A DNA stretch of 64,000 bases from Callorhinus ursinus (GCF_003265705.1 NW_020313005.1:15820419-15884418); one strand, 5' to 3'; counted from the stretch's first letter, positions 11,416 to 20,934 are shown. Program-made: numbers and translations. Notes: generated from the letters alone by a model not told the origin.

Positions 11416-11610
11416 ACACACACACACACACACAATGGAATATTATGCAGCCATCAAAGAAAGAAATCTTGCCATTTGCAACGACGTGGATGGAACTGGA
11501 GGGTGTTATGCTGAGCGAAATGTCAATCAGAGAAAGACATGTATCATATGACCTCACTGATATGAGAAATTCTTATTCTCAGGAAACAAACTGAGGGTTG
11601 CTGGAGTGGT

Positions 11611-11630
11611 GGGGGGTGGGAGGGATGGGG
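11611..11630 (+). other. G-quadruplex motif in L1 3' UTR
   Basis: Four G runs of 6, 3, 3 and 4 bases separated by loops of 1, 1 and 2 bases. This matches the standard four-run G4 pattern with very short loops. L1 3' UTRs of several mammals are known to carry such tracts. Confidence 0.8.
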
Positions 11631-12018
11631 TGCCTGGGTGACAGACATTGGGGAGGGTATATGCTATGGTGAGCACTGTGAATTTTGCAGGACTGTTGAA
11701 TCACAGATTTGTAGCTCTGAAACAAATAATGCAATAGATGTTAAAAAAAAAAATAAAACGAAGAAGCTAGCAGGAGGGGAAGAATGAAGGGGGGAAAATT
11801 GGAGGGGGAGACCAACCATGAGAGACTATGGATCCTGAGAAACAAACAGGGGTCTAGAAGGGAGGGGGGTGGGGGCATGGGTTAGCCTGGTGATGGGTAT
11901 TAAAGAGGGCACGTTCTGCATGGAGCCCTGGGTGTTATGCACAAACAATGAATCATGGAACACTGCAACAAAAACTAATGATATAATGTATGGTGATTAA
12001 CATAATAATAAAAAAGAA

Positions 12019-12029
12019 CCTTTAGAACT
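12019..12029. repeat. Right TSD of the full-length L1
   Basis: CCTTTAGAACT directly follows the A-rich L1 tail and matches the left copy at 5130-5140 with one difference. Confidence 0.8.
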
Positions 12030-12059
12030 TTATAGCACAAAGAGTGAACTTCACTGTAT

Positions 12060-13750
12060 GAAAATCTTTAAAAATGTATCATCCAGGATGTCTGGGCAAC
12101 CAGGATGGAATGCAGACTGGCAAATGAAACTAACAGTATTACCAATAACATGACCATACTTAGGAGAGTAGGGAAGAAAGGAGCTAACATAATTAACTTC
12201 GCAAATTAGTATTTTGACTGCATATCATAAGGCTACCAAGGGAAAAATTTTACACAAACACTGTACTCTAGCTGAAAAAATGTTTCTCACAGTTGTATGG
12301 GTTAGCAACTCTGAGAATACTTTACTTGTATAACAGGGTTGAACAAATAAGAACTATAAATATGCCACAATGAGAGCCAAGTTTCTCACTATCAAAGAAA
12401 GAAATTATGAATATGCAAGAAGGAAAGGCTGGAATTAACCCTGCAGTGCTGAATCAGACATACCAATATAAATTAATGTTTATTTTAATATATATGCAAA
12501 TAGAGAAATAAACAGAGATATGTGTATTCACAGGTTAGTATAAATACATATATCTCCTACCCTGTCTACCAAGAGAACCTAGAAGTACTGACACTTCAGC
12601 AGCAAAAAGCCTACTCCATGCCCAGATCTTGGTTTCTAAATACCATGCTCCAAAAAATGGAACTAGTGCTCCTTGGAGAAATGGCTGATGGTAGGGCTAG
12701 GGCAGGGAAAATCCAAGATGAGGCTGGAGCACCTTGTAGTGTCAAAAAGTGAGGAAGTGCTCAAACAACATAATATCAAAGAATCAAGAGCTAAACTGAA
12801 AGAACATCCAGTGGCTAAAGGTGGGAGACTTGAGTAAAAATTAAATTATGATAGCACTAGATTATAATACAAAGAATAAAATAAATACCCATGAGTCCAA
12901 GATGACATAAAATAACCAAATAAGAGATGATATATTTTCGGGGTGCCTGGGCGGCTCAGTTGGTTAAGTGACTGCCTTCCGCTCAGGTCATAATCCTGGA
13001 GTCCCGGGATTGAGGCCTGCATAGGGCTCCCTGCACAGCAGGGGGTCTGCTTCTCCCTCTGACCCTCCCCACTCTCATGTGCTCTCTCTCTCTCTCATTA
13101 ATAAAATCTTTTAAAAAAGAGAGATAATAAATTTTCTTTATAAAAGAATTCCAATTAATTAATGTAGAAAGAACTAGGTAAATAAAAAAATTACCTTTAG
13201 ACCAGAGTAATAATTGTTGCAGGCAAGATCCACTGATGATTGCCAAAATTAGGAGGAAAAACTTTAAAGAGAAACAGTGTATTTGAAAGGTTTCATAATA
13301 TCTGATCCCCCAAAATATTTATTAGTTATTGTGGTGGTTTTACTATATATCTACATGTGGAGGAGTATTTGATATTCCTCTAAGAGGTGAAACCTAATTA
13401 CCCTCCCTTTGAGTGTAGGCTGCTCTTATAAATAACAGAGTTCAAAAAGGGAAAAATAGTAACTTTAGGGTGAAGACACCTTAAGATACCACCTAACCAT
13501 AGAGATTTAGGTAACATCAGTAACATGTCATGATAATGTCAAGTACCCTTTGATATATATGATGAGAAGGGTATTATACCTCTGTGGTATTCTCCTCCCC
13601 TCACCCACAAAATCTACAACCCAAATCTAATCATGAGAAAATACTGGACAAACTCAAATTGAGTGACATTCTATAAAATAACCAACTACTACTGTTTAAA
13701 ATATGTCAAGGTCATGAATTATAACTAATAGCAAAGGAGATAAAACAGAG
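12060..13750 (+). mobile_element. Probable old L1 (L1ME-type) 3' UTR, split by a SINE
   Basis: Blocks such as 'GGAGAAATGGCTGAT', 'GAAGTGCTCAAAC', 'CCCTTTGAGTGTAGGCTG', 'AATCATGAGAAAATACTGGACAAACTCAAATTGAG.GACATTCTA' and 'TGTCAAGGTCATGAA' occur in the 3' ends of old L1ME families. The stretch is broken by the CAN-SINE at 12940-13118. No coding capacity. Boundaries and subfamily are uncertain. Confidence 0.5.
12940..13118 (+). mobile_element. CAN-SINE, plus strand
   Basis: tRNA-like head with GGCTCAGTTGGTTAAGTGACTG, pyrimidine-rich middle and AATAAAATCTT tail. Imperfect TSDs flank it (AAGAGATGATATATTTTC at 12922-12939 and a related copy at about 13119-13136). Confidence 0.93.
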
Positions 13751-13759
13751 TAAGAACTA

Positions 13760-14979
13760 CTCAATCTGAAAGAAGGCAAAAAAAAAAAAAGAGGAAAAAA
13801 AGAAATGATGAGACATTACATAACAAAGGTGCAAAATAGATAATGCACAAATCCAGTTGTTAAATTTCAACAGTCTTCTCTCAATAATTAATAGAACAAG
13901 CAGATAGGAAATCAGTAAGAACACAGACTTCAAAAAGCACTATCCACTTAACTTAGTTGATATTTATAGAACACTTCACTCAAAGACGACAAAATACATT
14001 CTTCTCAAATGCACATGGAACATTTACCAAAGTAGATTATATTCTGAGCAATAAAATAAATCACAAAAAAATTTAGAAGATTCAAGTAATACAAAGTCTG
14101 TTCTCTAACCACAATGAAATTAAATTAGAAATCAGTAACAGAAAGGTATCTGGAAAATCCCTAATATTTGGAAACCAACACTAAACACTTTTCAATAACC
14201 CAAAGAGCAACGAAGAAATCAAAAGGTAAAGAAAGTATTTTGAACTGAACAAAAATGAAAACATGACATGTCAGAATTTGTGGTAGACCGCTAACGCAGT
14301 AATTAGAGCAATATTGACACCACTAATGGCCTACCGTGGGAAAGAAGGTCTCAAATCAATAACCTTGTCTTCTGCATTATGAAAGTAGGAAGAAAGAAGC
14401 AAACTGTATCCAAAGTAAGCAGAATAAAGGAAACGATGAAGATCAAAGCAGAAATCATGATAGAAAATGGAAAAACAGAGGAAAAAACAGTAAAACCAAA
14501 AGTTGGTTTTGGCAAAGATCAATAAAATTAATAAACCTCTACTTAGACTGCAGGAAAAACTGAGAGAAGACACAATATCAAGCATGAGAGGGGGACATCA
14601 CTACAACTGTACAGGTATTTTTAAAATGAGGCAATATTACAGTCAAGTTTACACAAATTTGACAACTTAAAGAAAATAAATTCCTTCGAAGACACAAACT
14701 ACCAAAGCTCACTCAAGAACAAATGAGTACTCTGAGTATCTTTATGTCTATTAAAAAAAAAAAAAGACAACAAAAAAAAATCCTCCAAGCCCAGGCAGGT
14801 TCACTGAATTCTAACAAACATTTAAAGAAAAAATACCAAATCTGAACTCTTCCAAAAAAGTAGAGAGAAGGAAATATTTCCGAACTTATTTATGAGGCCA
14901 GCATTACCTCCATGACCTCCATTACCAAAACCATTACAGGAGAACTACAGATCAATATATCTCATAAGTGCAGACACAA
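13760..14979 (+). mobile_element. Old L1 ORF2 fragment, plus strand (part 1)
   Basis: Decayed ORF2: endonuclease-end blocks ('ACATTCTTCTCAAATGCACATGGAACATTTACCAAAGTAGA', here cited as order only in part) around 13995-14030, a thumb/RT-entry block 'AATAAACCTCTACTTAGACTG' near 14530, and 'GAGGCCAGCATTACC' near 14895. Many stops. More diverged than the 5141 L1. It resumes past the SINE at 14994-15221. Confidence 0.75.
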
Positions 14980-14993
14980 AAGTTCCAAATAAA

Positions 14994-15221
14994 GGGGCGC
15001 CTGGATGGCTCAGTCGGTTAAGTGCCTTCAGGTCAGTTCATGATGCCAGGGTCCTGGGATTGAGCCCCACATCAGGCTCCCAGGCTCCCTGGCTCCCTGT
15101 ATGGTGGCGGGAGGGGCAGGGGGGCTGGCTGCCTGCTTCTCCCTCTTCCTCTGCCTCTCCCCCTCCCCCTGCTTGTGCTCTCTGTCTCTTTCTCAAATAA
15201 ATAAATAGAATCTTTTTAAAT
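14994..15221 (+). mobile_element. CAN-SINE, plus strand, inserted in old L1
   Basis: Full SINE with A/B-box head, long C/T-rich middle and AATAAATAGAATC tail. The 14 bp TSD AAGTTCCAAATAAA is identical at 14980-14993 and 15222-15235, which indicates a younger insertion than its L1 host. An extra GC-rich stretch near 15098-15130 enlarges the middle part. Confidence 0.96.
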
Positions 15222-15235
15222 AAGTTCCAAATAAA

Positions 15236-15756
15236 ATCTTAGCAAATCAAATCCAAAAACATAAAAAAGACCAACTAAGGTTTATCCCAGGAATGCAAGA
15301 TTGGCTTCACATCTAAAAACCAATCAATATAACTACAATATTCTCAATAAATGCAGAAAAATCATTTGACAAAATCCAACATCCATTCCTGATAAAAATA
15401 TTTAGAATAGAAAGGAACCTCCATAGATAGACAACAGAAAAAAATAGAAAATTAATAAAACAAAAGCCAGTTCAACTAAACCAAAATTAACAATAGAGAG
15501 AATTTCCTAATCTTGATCAATAGTATCCACAACAAATTTACAGTTGAGATTGTAATTAATGATGAAAGACTGAATGCTTTTCCCCTAAGAACTGGAATAA
15601 GAAAAGATACTTGCTCTCACCATTTCTAGTCAATACTGTGTTGGAAGTTTTAGAGAGTACAATCAGGCACGAAAAAGAAATATTCAAATACAGCCAGACT
15701 GGAAAAGAAGAAATAAATCTGTCTTTAATTTGCAGATGACATGATCATACTTCAGG
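15236..15756 (+). mobile_element. Old L1 ORF2 fragment (part 2), RT domain
   Basis: Continues the RT domain: 'TTTATCCCAGGAATGCAAG', 'AATGCAGAAAAATCATTTGACAAAATCC' equivalents, and the catalytic FADD codons at 15729-15740. It stops abruptly at about 15756 where a hAT-like fossil begins. Frame is broken by many stops. Confidence 0.8.
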
Positions 15757-15958
15757 AGTCAGCAAACTAAATCCAAGTCTATGTACAACCTGCTCTTTTT
15801 TTTTTTCCCCTGCTCTGTTTTTTTGTTGCTGTTGTTTGTTTTGGTAAATAAAACTTCACTAGGACACAGCCACACCCATTTATTAACATATTGTCTATGG
15901 GGGCTTTCACTATAAAATGGCAGAGTTGAACAACTGTGACAGAGACCTTATGGAAGGA
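15757..15958 (-). mobile_element. DNA-transposon fossil (hAT-Charlie-like), family unsure
   Basis: Recognisable old-transposon blocks: 'GTCAGCAAACTA', 'TGGTAAATAAAACTTCACTAGGACACAGCCACACCCAT', 'ACATATTGTCTATGG.GGCTTTC' and 'GGCAGAGTTGAACAACTGTGACAGAGACC'. These belong to a common mammalian repeat with GTCGGCAAACT-type ends. T-rich interruption at 15795-15840. Orientation and exact family are my inference. Confidence 0.6.
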
Positions 15959-15964
15959 AAATAA

Positions 15965-16890
15965 ACACAAGATGTTCAACATCATCAGCCACTAGTGAAA
16001 TGCAAATTAAAACAGTAAGACACTTGAGGCACCTAACTGGCTCAGTTGGAGGAGCATGCGACTCCTGATCTAGGGGTCCTGAGTTTGAGCCCCACATTGG
16101 GTGTAGAGATTACTTTTAAATTAATTTTTAAGAAACCAGTAAGATACCATTGCACATCTATTAGAATATCTAAAATTAAAAAGACTGACCATAACAAGTG
16201 TTGACAAGAATTTCAAAAACTGGATTTCTCATCTACTGCAGGTGGGAATGTAAAATGGTATCACCACTTTGGAAAATAACTGAGCAGTTTCTTAAAAATT
16301 TAAACATACATTTGGTTCAACCATTCTATTCCCAGATACCTACCAAAGAAAGTGAAATCATATGATCATACAAATACTTGCACACAAATGTTTACAGCAA
16401 TTTTATTTGTAATAACTAAAAACTGGAAGCCACCCAAATGTCCCTGAACAGTGAATAGATACATCAACTGTGGTATTTCCATACAATGGAGTACTAATAT
16501 TCACCAATAAAAAGGAATGGATTATTGATGCATACTTGCACATGGATGAATCTCAAAATAATTATGCTGAGTGCAAGAAGCCAGACAAAAAAGAATACAT
16601 ATGGTATGAATCCATTTATATAAAATCTTAGGAAATAAAAAGTAGCATGAAATGACAGAAGACAGATTAATGGTTGCCTGGGGAAAGGGCAGATAGGGTG
16701 AGATGGAGATGGAGGTGCAGAAGAGGATTTCAAGGGGGCACTAGAAAACTTCTGGTAGTGCTGATTATGTTCAAATCTTGAGTGTGGTGGTAGTTTCAAG
16801 AATTTACAAATATGCCAAACTTATCAAACTGTACACTAAATATGTGCAGTCTATTGTATGTTAATTACACCTCAACTGTTTTCTAAAACA
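15965..16890 (+). mobile_element. Old L1 3' part (ORF2 end plus 3' UTR), plus strand
   Basis: Begins at the ORF2 block 'ATGTTCAACATCATCAGCC', continues through 'GTGGGAATGTAAAATGGTATCACCAC', 'GGAATGGATTATTGATGCATAC' and the L1 3' UTR 'ACTGTACACTAAATATGTGCAGT' and 'TGTATGTTAATTACACCTCAA'. This is an L1MA/L1MB-like end. A short CAN-SINE interrupts it at 16033-16132. About 1 kb of ORF2 is missing between this and the FADD block upstream. Confidence 0.8.
16030..16132 (+). mobile_element. Short-form CAN-SINE, plus strand
   Basis: Head 'GAGGCACCTAACTGGCTCAGTTGGAGGAGCATGCGACTC', B-box-like 'GTTTGAGCCCCAC', then directly 'GGGTGTAGAGATTACTT' and an A/T tail, with no long pyrimidine tract. ACAGTAAGA before and CCAGTAAGA after suggest the TSD. 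The same short tail form is seen at 39184-39314. Confidence 0.85.
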
Positions 16891-17255
16891 TCCACAGTTG
16901 TAAAACAGGTCTCTGATGTGTGGCCCTGTGACACAGAGATCTGCTGAATAAGGATATCTCTAAACCAGGAATTCCTCAATCCCAAAACTGGGCATAGATA
17001 TGGAAGCATCCTAATCTTTTCCTTCTGCGAGAACAATAGTGTATAAGAATATAGACCAATATGGTTCTTTGAAAATGATTCTTCATCCCTACTATACATT
17101 TCCTATACCTGTGCTACATGCCTGCACTCCACCCCAACACATATCCATCATTTAACTTAACTACAGAAAGATACCAATGAAAATTAAACAATTTCATTTT
17201 TCACTTTGTATGATCCTAAGGGGAAAATGCGCAGGATCAGTAAAATCATAGTATT
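16891..17255. other. Unassigned sequence
   Basis: No repeat family or exon recognised between the old L1 3' end and the composite insertion. The only frame over 70 codons (minus strand, 16872-17099) carries no motif. Confidence 0.45.
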
Positions 17256-17271
17256 AAAAAGGAAGGAGCTC

Positions 17272-17441
17272 AGGGCGCCTGGGTGGCTCAATTGTTAAGC
17301 GTCTGCCTTCGGCTCAGGTCATGATCCCAGGGTTTTGGGATCGAGCCCCGCGTTGGGCTCCCTGCTCCACGGGAAGCCTGCTTCTCCCTCTCCCACTCCC
17401 CCTGCTTGTGTTCCCTCTCTCGCTGTGTCTCTCTCTGTCAA
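17272..17441 (+). mobile_element. CAN-SINE lacking its A/T tail
   Basis: Head, B-box region 'GGGATCGAGCCCCG' and C/T middle are present. It ends at CTCTCTGTCAA, exactly where AATAAAATCTT normally follows, and joins an L1 3' UTR. Confidence 0.95.
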
Positions 17442-17812
17442 GTACATGTGCTATGGTGAGCGCTGTGAATTGTGTAAGACTGTCGAATCACAGACCTGCA
17501 CCTCTGAAACAACTAATACATTATATGTTAAAAAAAAAAAAAGAAGAAGAAGATAGTAGGAAGGGAAAAATGAAGGGGGGGGGAATTGGAGGGGGAGACG
17601 AACCATGAGAGACTATGGACTCTGAGAAACAAACTGAGGGTTCTAGAGGGGAGGGGGGTGAGGGGATGGGTTAGCCTGGTGACGGGTATTAAGGAGGGCA
17701 CATTCTGCATGGAGCACTGGGTGTTATGAACAAACAATGAATCATGGAACACTACACCAAAACAAATGATGTAATATATGGTGATTAACATAACAATAAA
17801 AAATTTAAAAAA
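17442..17812 (+). mobile_element. L1 3' UTR fragment, plus strand
   Basis: Same 3' UTR family as the 5141 L1: 'GTGCTATGGTGAGCGCTGTGAATTG', 'GAGACTATGGACTCTGAGAAACAAACTGAGGG' and 'GGGTATTAAGGAGGGCACATTCTGCATGGAG' occur in the same order. It contains a G-run cluster at 17648-17670 fitting the G4 pattern. Ends in an A-rich tail. Confidence 0.93.
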
Positions 17813-17827
17813 ATGGGTATGATGTCA

Positions 17828-18020
17828 GGGCACCTGAGTGGCTCTAGTCAGTTGAGTATCTTCCTTTTGCCCAGGTCCTGGGATCAAGCCCCATGTCAGG
17901 CTCCTTGCTTAGTGGGAAGTATGCTTCTCCTTCTTTCTCTGCCTCTCCGCCTGGCCTGTACTCTCTCTCACTCTCTCTCAAATAAATAGAATCTTAAAAA
18001 ATAAAAAAAATTAAAAAAAA
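17828..18020 (+). mobile_element. CAN-SINE, plus strand, inside the composite
   Basis: Head 'GGGCACCTGAGTGGCT', B-box 'GGGATCAAGCCCC', C/T middle, AATAAATAGAATCTT tail and long A runs. No separate TSD could be found around it. Confidence 0.9.
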
Positions 18021-18086
18021 ACTAATGTTATAATGTATGGTGATTAACAGAACATATAAAATAAATTTAAAAAAAGGAAGAAGCTC

Positions 18087-18742
18087 TTAATTTTTCTTAT
18101 AGCATGTAATTATCCTCCCCAAACAACCCAGAATTAAGTTTTTGGCCCTGGTTTTGAACTTTAAAATGAGATTTACAGTGTATAAGAAAGAAAATGGGAA
18201 AGGGGAAATGGTGAAAATCACTCATTAAAAAAGAAACTGAAGCTTAGAAAAAAAGTGTTCTCATTCCATATAAATAATAAAACGGGAATATCCACATTCT
18301 GTTTAGGTAATTCCTATAAATGAAGGATTTCATTTTTAGTTTCTGTAGATCCATAAATTAATAGGATACCCACAAACAAAATTTTAGAGTTATTATAGAA
18401 CCCCAAAATGCTCAGAGCACTCAAACAACCCAGCGATCTGGAGTCTAGCCTCTCCCCCCATAATTCCATGAATTACATTTTTTAGAACCAAAGATGACAG
18501 TGGGTCTCTAAAAATAGAAAAAAATAGCTCGTATGTGAAAAGTGCCATCTCTTATGGTTAACATTTTTATTATAAGAAAGCAAATTAAAATGAGCTGTAA
18601 ATTCAATGTCAGAAATGAAAGTGTAGGTTTCAAGTCAAACTATATTCATAACCTACACAAGAATAATACCATGGTGTGTATGTACATTACATAAATTACA
18701 CATGCTCATATAGATATGCCTATGTGCCATTACACACATGTT
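18087..18742. other. Unassigned AT-rich sequence
   Basis: No gene or repeat family is recognised. Composition is AT-rich with no long frame. Confidence 0.45.
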
Positions 18743-18775
18743 CATGCGTGTGCGTGCACGCACACACACACACAC
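18743..18775. repeat. 33 bp perfect pyrimidine-purine alternation with 18 bp palindrome
   Basis: Every odd position is a pyrimidine and every even position a purine from 18743 to 18775. Within it GTGTGCGTGCACGCACAC (18748-18765) is a perfect palindrome centred on GTGCAC. Such DNA can form Z-DNA or a small cruciform. Confidence 0.9.
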
Positions 18776-18789
18776 CCCTCCGCAAACAT

Positions 18790-18945
18790 TTTCAGGAGTA
18801 TTTCCTATATGCCATGTGCCAAGTTCCTTAAAACACTGGACTTTCATTTTCCCAACAACCCTGTGAGGTAGAGCCAGTGATTAACCCCATCACAGATGAG
18901 AAGACTTGCAGAGACGTCACACAGCAACTAAGGTACACGGGGATT
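18790..18945 (-). mobile_element. MIR fragment, minus strand
   Basis: Order of blocks matches the reverse complement of MIR: 'ATATGCCATGTGCCAAGTTC', 'CAACAACCCTGTGAGGTAG', 'CACAGATGAGAAGACTTGCAGAG' and 'CACACAGCAACTAAGG'. Strongly diverged. Confidence 0.75.
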
Positions 18946-19913
18946 TTCTTGGTAAATAAATCTTTCCTATCGTTCTTCTAACTTCCTAAAACCCTAGGCA
19001 TAAAGGTCCTCCTTTGTTTTCCCCATATACTCCCTAGTTGGGAATTTCAAAATCTGTATTATGCTGATCTTATTCCTTTCAAAATTTCTTGAAGATTTCT
19101 CATAGCCATTGGACATCTACTTTTCAGGGGAATGTCTTAGGATTGTTCATACACAGAAAATAGCAAAAGCACTGTTATTCAAATTGGTAATGTGAGTAAA
19201 AGGCTGCTCTTTAGCATCAGTGGGGTTTTTGTTCATTTGTTTTTGTGGGGTTTTTGTTTTTGTTTTTGTTGCTTGTTCGTTTTTCACTGAAGGGAGCTGA
19301 TCTTGGAGGAGAAACAGAAAATTTTGTTTGGATTTTTTAAAATCAGAACTGCTTTGATGCCTTTGGCAACATTCTATTTCCTTGACTATGTGGAGCCATT
19401 AGGAAGAATATTTAGGCCCTAACAGTGGACTGAAGAGACTTTTGGCTCTTGTGTCCACTATTGTTTGTTTTCTTGAGTTCTCAAGACCTGTGACCAGCTA
19501 TTATAAAAAGTTGCCTGTTTCTAATTGTATCAACTTGCACACTGTTAACAATATGTGTATTCAGAATGCCTTCCTAATTCTTTCTGAGCAGCCATTGCCT
19601 CTATTTTCTCAGCTTCTCCCTGGCTTCCTTGCATGAGCTCACCTGACAAGGAAATGCAGCTATTCTGTTTGTCCTCTCCACACTGGACCATCTAGGTCAG
19701 TGTCCTAACTCATCCCTGATGGTCTCTTGAGATATACAACTATTCCAGAAGACTCAATAGTTACTCTTAAGGAAATTTTAGGTAGAATTGGTCCCTATTA
19801 GGAGGAGACTCTTGCTGTCACTTTTGTTATCTTCAAAGCTGGTCCCTTCCCTGAAGCTCTTAATTTTTTGAAAATTTGATGCTATTTCAACTGAAAAAAT
19901 TAGCAAGACTATT
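18946..19913. other. Unassigned sequence with a T/G-rich stretch
   Basis: A low-complexity TTTTTG-type tract lies at about 19215-19285. A 64-codon frame at 19442-19636 has a hydrophobic look but no recognised domain; not called as a gene. Confidence 0.45.
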
Positions 19914-19927
19914 AAAAAACAAGTTGA

Positions 19928-20350
19928 GGGGCACCTGGGTGGCTCAGTCAGTTGAGCATGCAGCTCTTGCTTTCAGCTCAAGTCATGATCTCAGGGTAGT
20001 AGATTGAGCCCTGCATCAGGCTCCGCACTTAGTGGGGAGTTTACTTAAGACTCTCTCTTGGGGCACCTGGGTGGCTCAGTTGGTTAAGTGTTTGCCTTCG
20101 GCTCAGGTCATGATCCCAGGGTTCTGGGATAGAGCCCCACATCAGGCTCCCTGCTCCACGGGAAGCTGACTTCTCCCTCTCCCACTCCCCCTGCTTGTGT
20201 TCTCTTTCTCTCTTTCTCTCTCTCTCTCTCTGTGTGTGTGTGTCTCTCTGTCAAATAAATAAAATCTTCAAAAAAAAAAAAAGACTCCCTCTCCCGCTGC
20301 CCCTCCCCCCACACTCTCTCCCCAAAATAAATAAATAAATCTTTAAGGAA
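19928..20350 (+). mobile_element. CAN-SINE interrupted by a second CAN-SINE
   Basis: Outer SINE head at 19928-20046 and its pyrimidine tract plus A/T tail at 20281-20350. Outer TSD AAAAAACAAGTTGA is identical at 19914-19927 and 20351-20364. The inner SINE (20060-20280) splits it. Confidence 0.95.
20060..20280 (+). mobile_element. CAN-SINE nested inside another CAN-SINE
   Basis: Complete SINE with A/T tail and a (CT)n(GT)n middle. Its TSD is AAGACTCTCTCT at 20047-20058 against AAGACTCCCTCT at 20281-20292. Same orientation as the host SINE, and necessarily younger. Confidence 0.94.
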
Positions 20351-20368
20351 AAAAAACAAGTTGAGGGG

Positions 20369-20814
20369 AGATGTTTAAGAAACTGAAAAGTAATTGCAAA
20401 CAACATTGGGTAATGATGACTTTCAGTTGTTCTGTATCAGTTAAAATTTGTGCTCTTTTCCCTGTGTACGTGATGGTTCTATTTTTCTCCAATAAAACTT
20501 TTATTTAAAAAAAAATAAGGTACAGGGAGAAGAACTAGCTTGTGGCTCTTACCCACGCTATTGTACTGCCTTGCCTGTCTACATAGAATAAGGGGATGCT
20601 AACATAAACATCTTCTGATAAGAAAAGGGGAGGGCTGAAGGATGAAAAATCGGTCATGCTTGAGGCCTTAAGCCACAGACTAGTCTTGGAGAAAGTTTAA
20701 TATGCTGCTTTCTCTTTCTATGTAACAGGGTGGGGGCTGGAGTGGCCCCATGTTCCTGATTAAATCACAAGAAAGGTTATAAGGAAAGCACCCTGATCAA
20801 GTACAAATTATTTG
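20369..20814. other. Unassigned sequence with an A-rich end near 20500-20520
   Basis: The text 'TTTTTCTCCAATAAAACTTTTATTT' followed by an A run near 20490-20515 looks like a polyadenylated 3' end, but nothing upstream is recognisable and no TSD was found. No gene called. Confidence 0.4.
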
Positions 20815-20905
20815 AACCCCAGTGCCTACATCTTGGTCACCTCTGAATCTCCAATGCCTAGAACTGGCATAAATTAGGAGCTCATAAATGTTTTTGTTGA
20901 TGATT
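20815..20905 (+). mobile_element. L2 3' end, plus strand
   Basis: 'CAATGCCTAGAACTGGCATAAATTAGGAGCTCATAAATGTTTTTGTTGA' follows the L2 3' tail order (CCTAG..C.GTGCCTGGCACATAGTAGG.GCTCAATAAATG), diverged. Confidence 0.65.
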
Positions 20906-20934
20906 TTCAAGAAAGAAATGTTTTACTGACAGGC

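Larger units (their letters stand above)
10414..11593 (+). pseudogene. L1 ORF2 C-terminal region remnant, with gap
   Basis: Reads '[17 protein letters not shown]', '[18 protein letters not shown]', and after further breaks 'CSTSLGIREIQIKT', then the N gap, then 'EILPFATTWMELEGVMLSE'. These are ordered blocks of the ORF2 thumb and C-terminal region. A short A-rich insertion sits near 10951-11038. The zinc-knuckle region falls in the gap. Confidence 0.85.
5141..12018 (+). mobile_element. L1: Full-length LINE-1, plus strand, inactivated
   Basis: The element opens with the carnivore L1 5' motif GGGGAGGAGCAAGATGGCAG. It then shows a GC-rich 5' UTR (5141-6180), a pyrimidine-rich 5' UTR part (6182-6940), an ORF1 remnant (about 6944-7830), an ORF2 remnant (7915 to about 11593) and a 3' UTR ending in GTGATTAACATAATAATAAAAA. 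An 11 bp TSD flanks it, so it is one full-length insertion. Frames are broken by stops and indels, and a 100-N gap interrupts ORF2. It cannot be autonomous as read. Divergence and age could not be measured. Confidence 0.93.
17256..18086 (+). mobile_element. Composite SINE / L1-3' / SINE / L1-tail insertion with one outer TSD
   Basis: The 16 bp AAAAAGGAAGGAGCTC at 17256-17271 recurs as AAAAAGGAAGAAGCTC at 18071-18086. Between them, in one orientation, lie a CAN-SINE without its A/T tail (17272-17441), an L1 3' end (17442-17812), a second CAN-SINE (17828-18020) and a short L1 terminal block (18021-18070). A single outer TSD suggests the core inserted once; whether the inner SINE arrived later is unclear because it has no TSD of its own. 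Confidence 0.8.

Noticed and set aside
11135..11594. Long frames crossing the N block
   Set aside because: Translation through 100 Ns creates an artificial open frame; the real content is broken L1 ORF2.
12940..12990. tRNA gene
   Set aside because: The A- and B-box resemblance belongs to the tRNA-derived head of CAN-SINEs; no cloverleaf with a proper acceptor stem is completed.
20440..20520. Processed pseudogene 3' end (AATAAA plus A run)
   Set aside because: No recognisable gene body upstream and no TSD; AT-rich DNA gives such motifs by chance.
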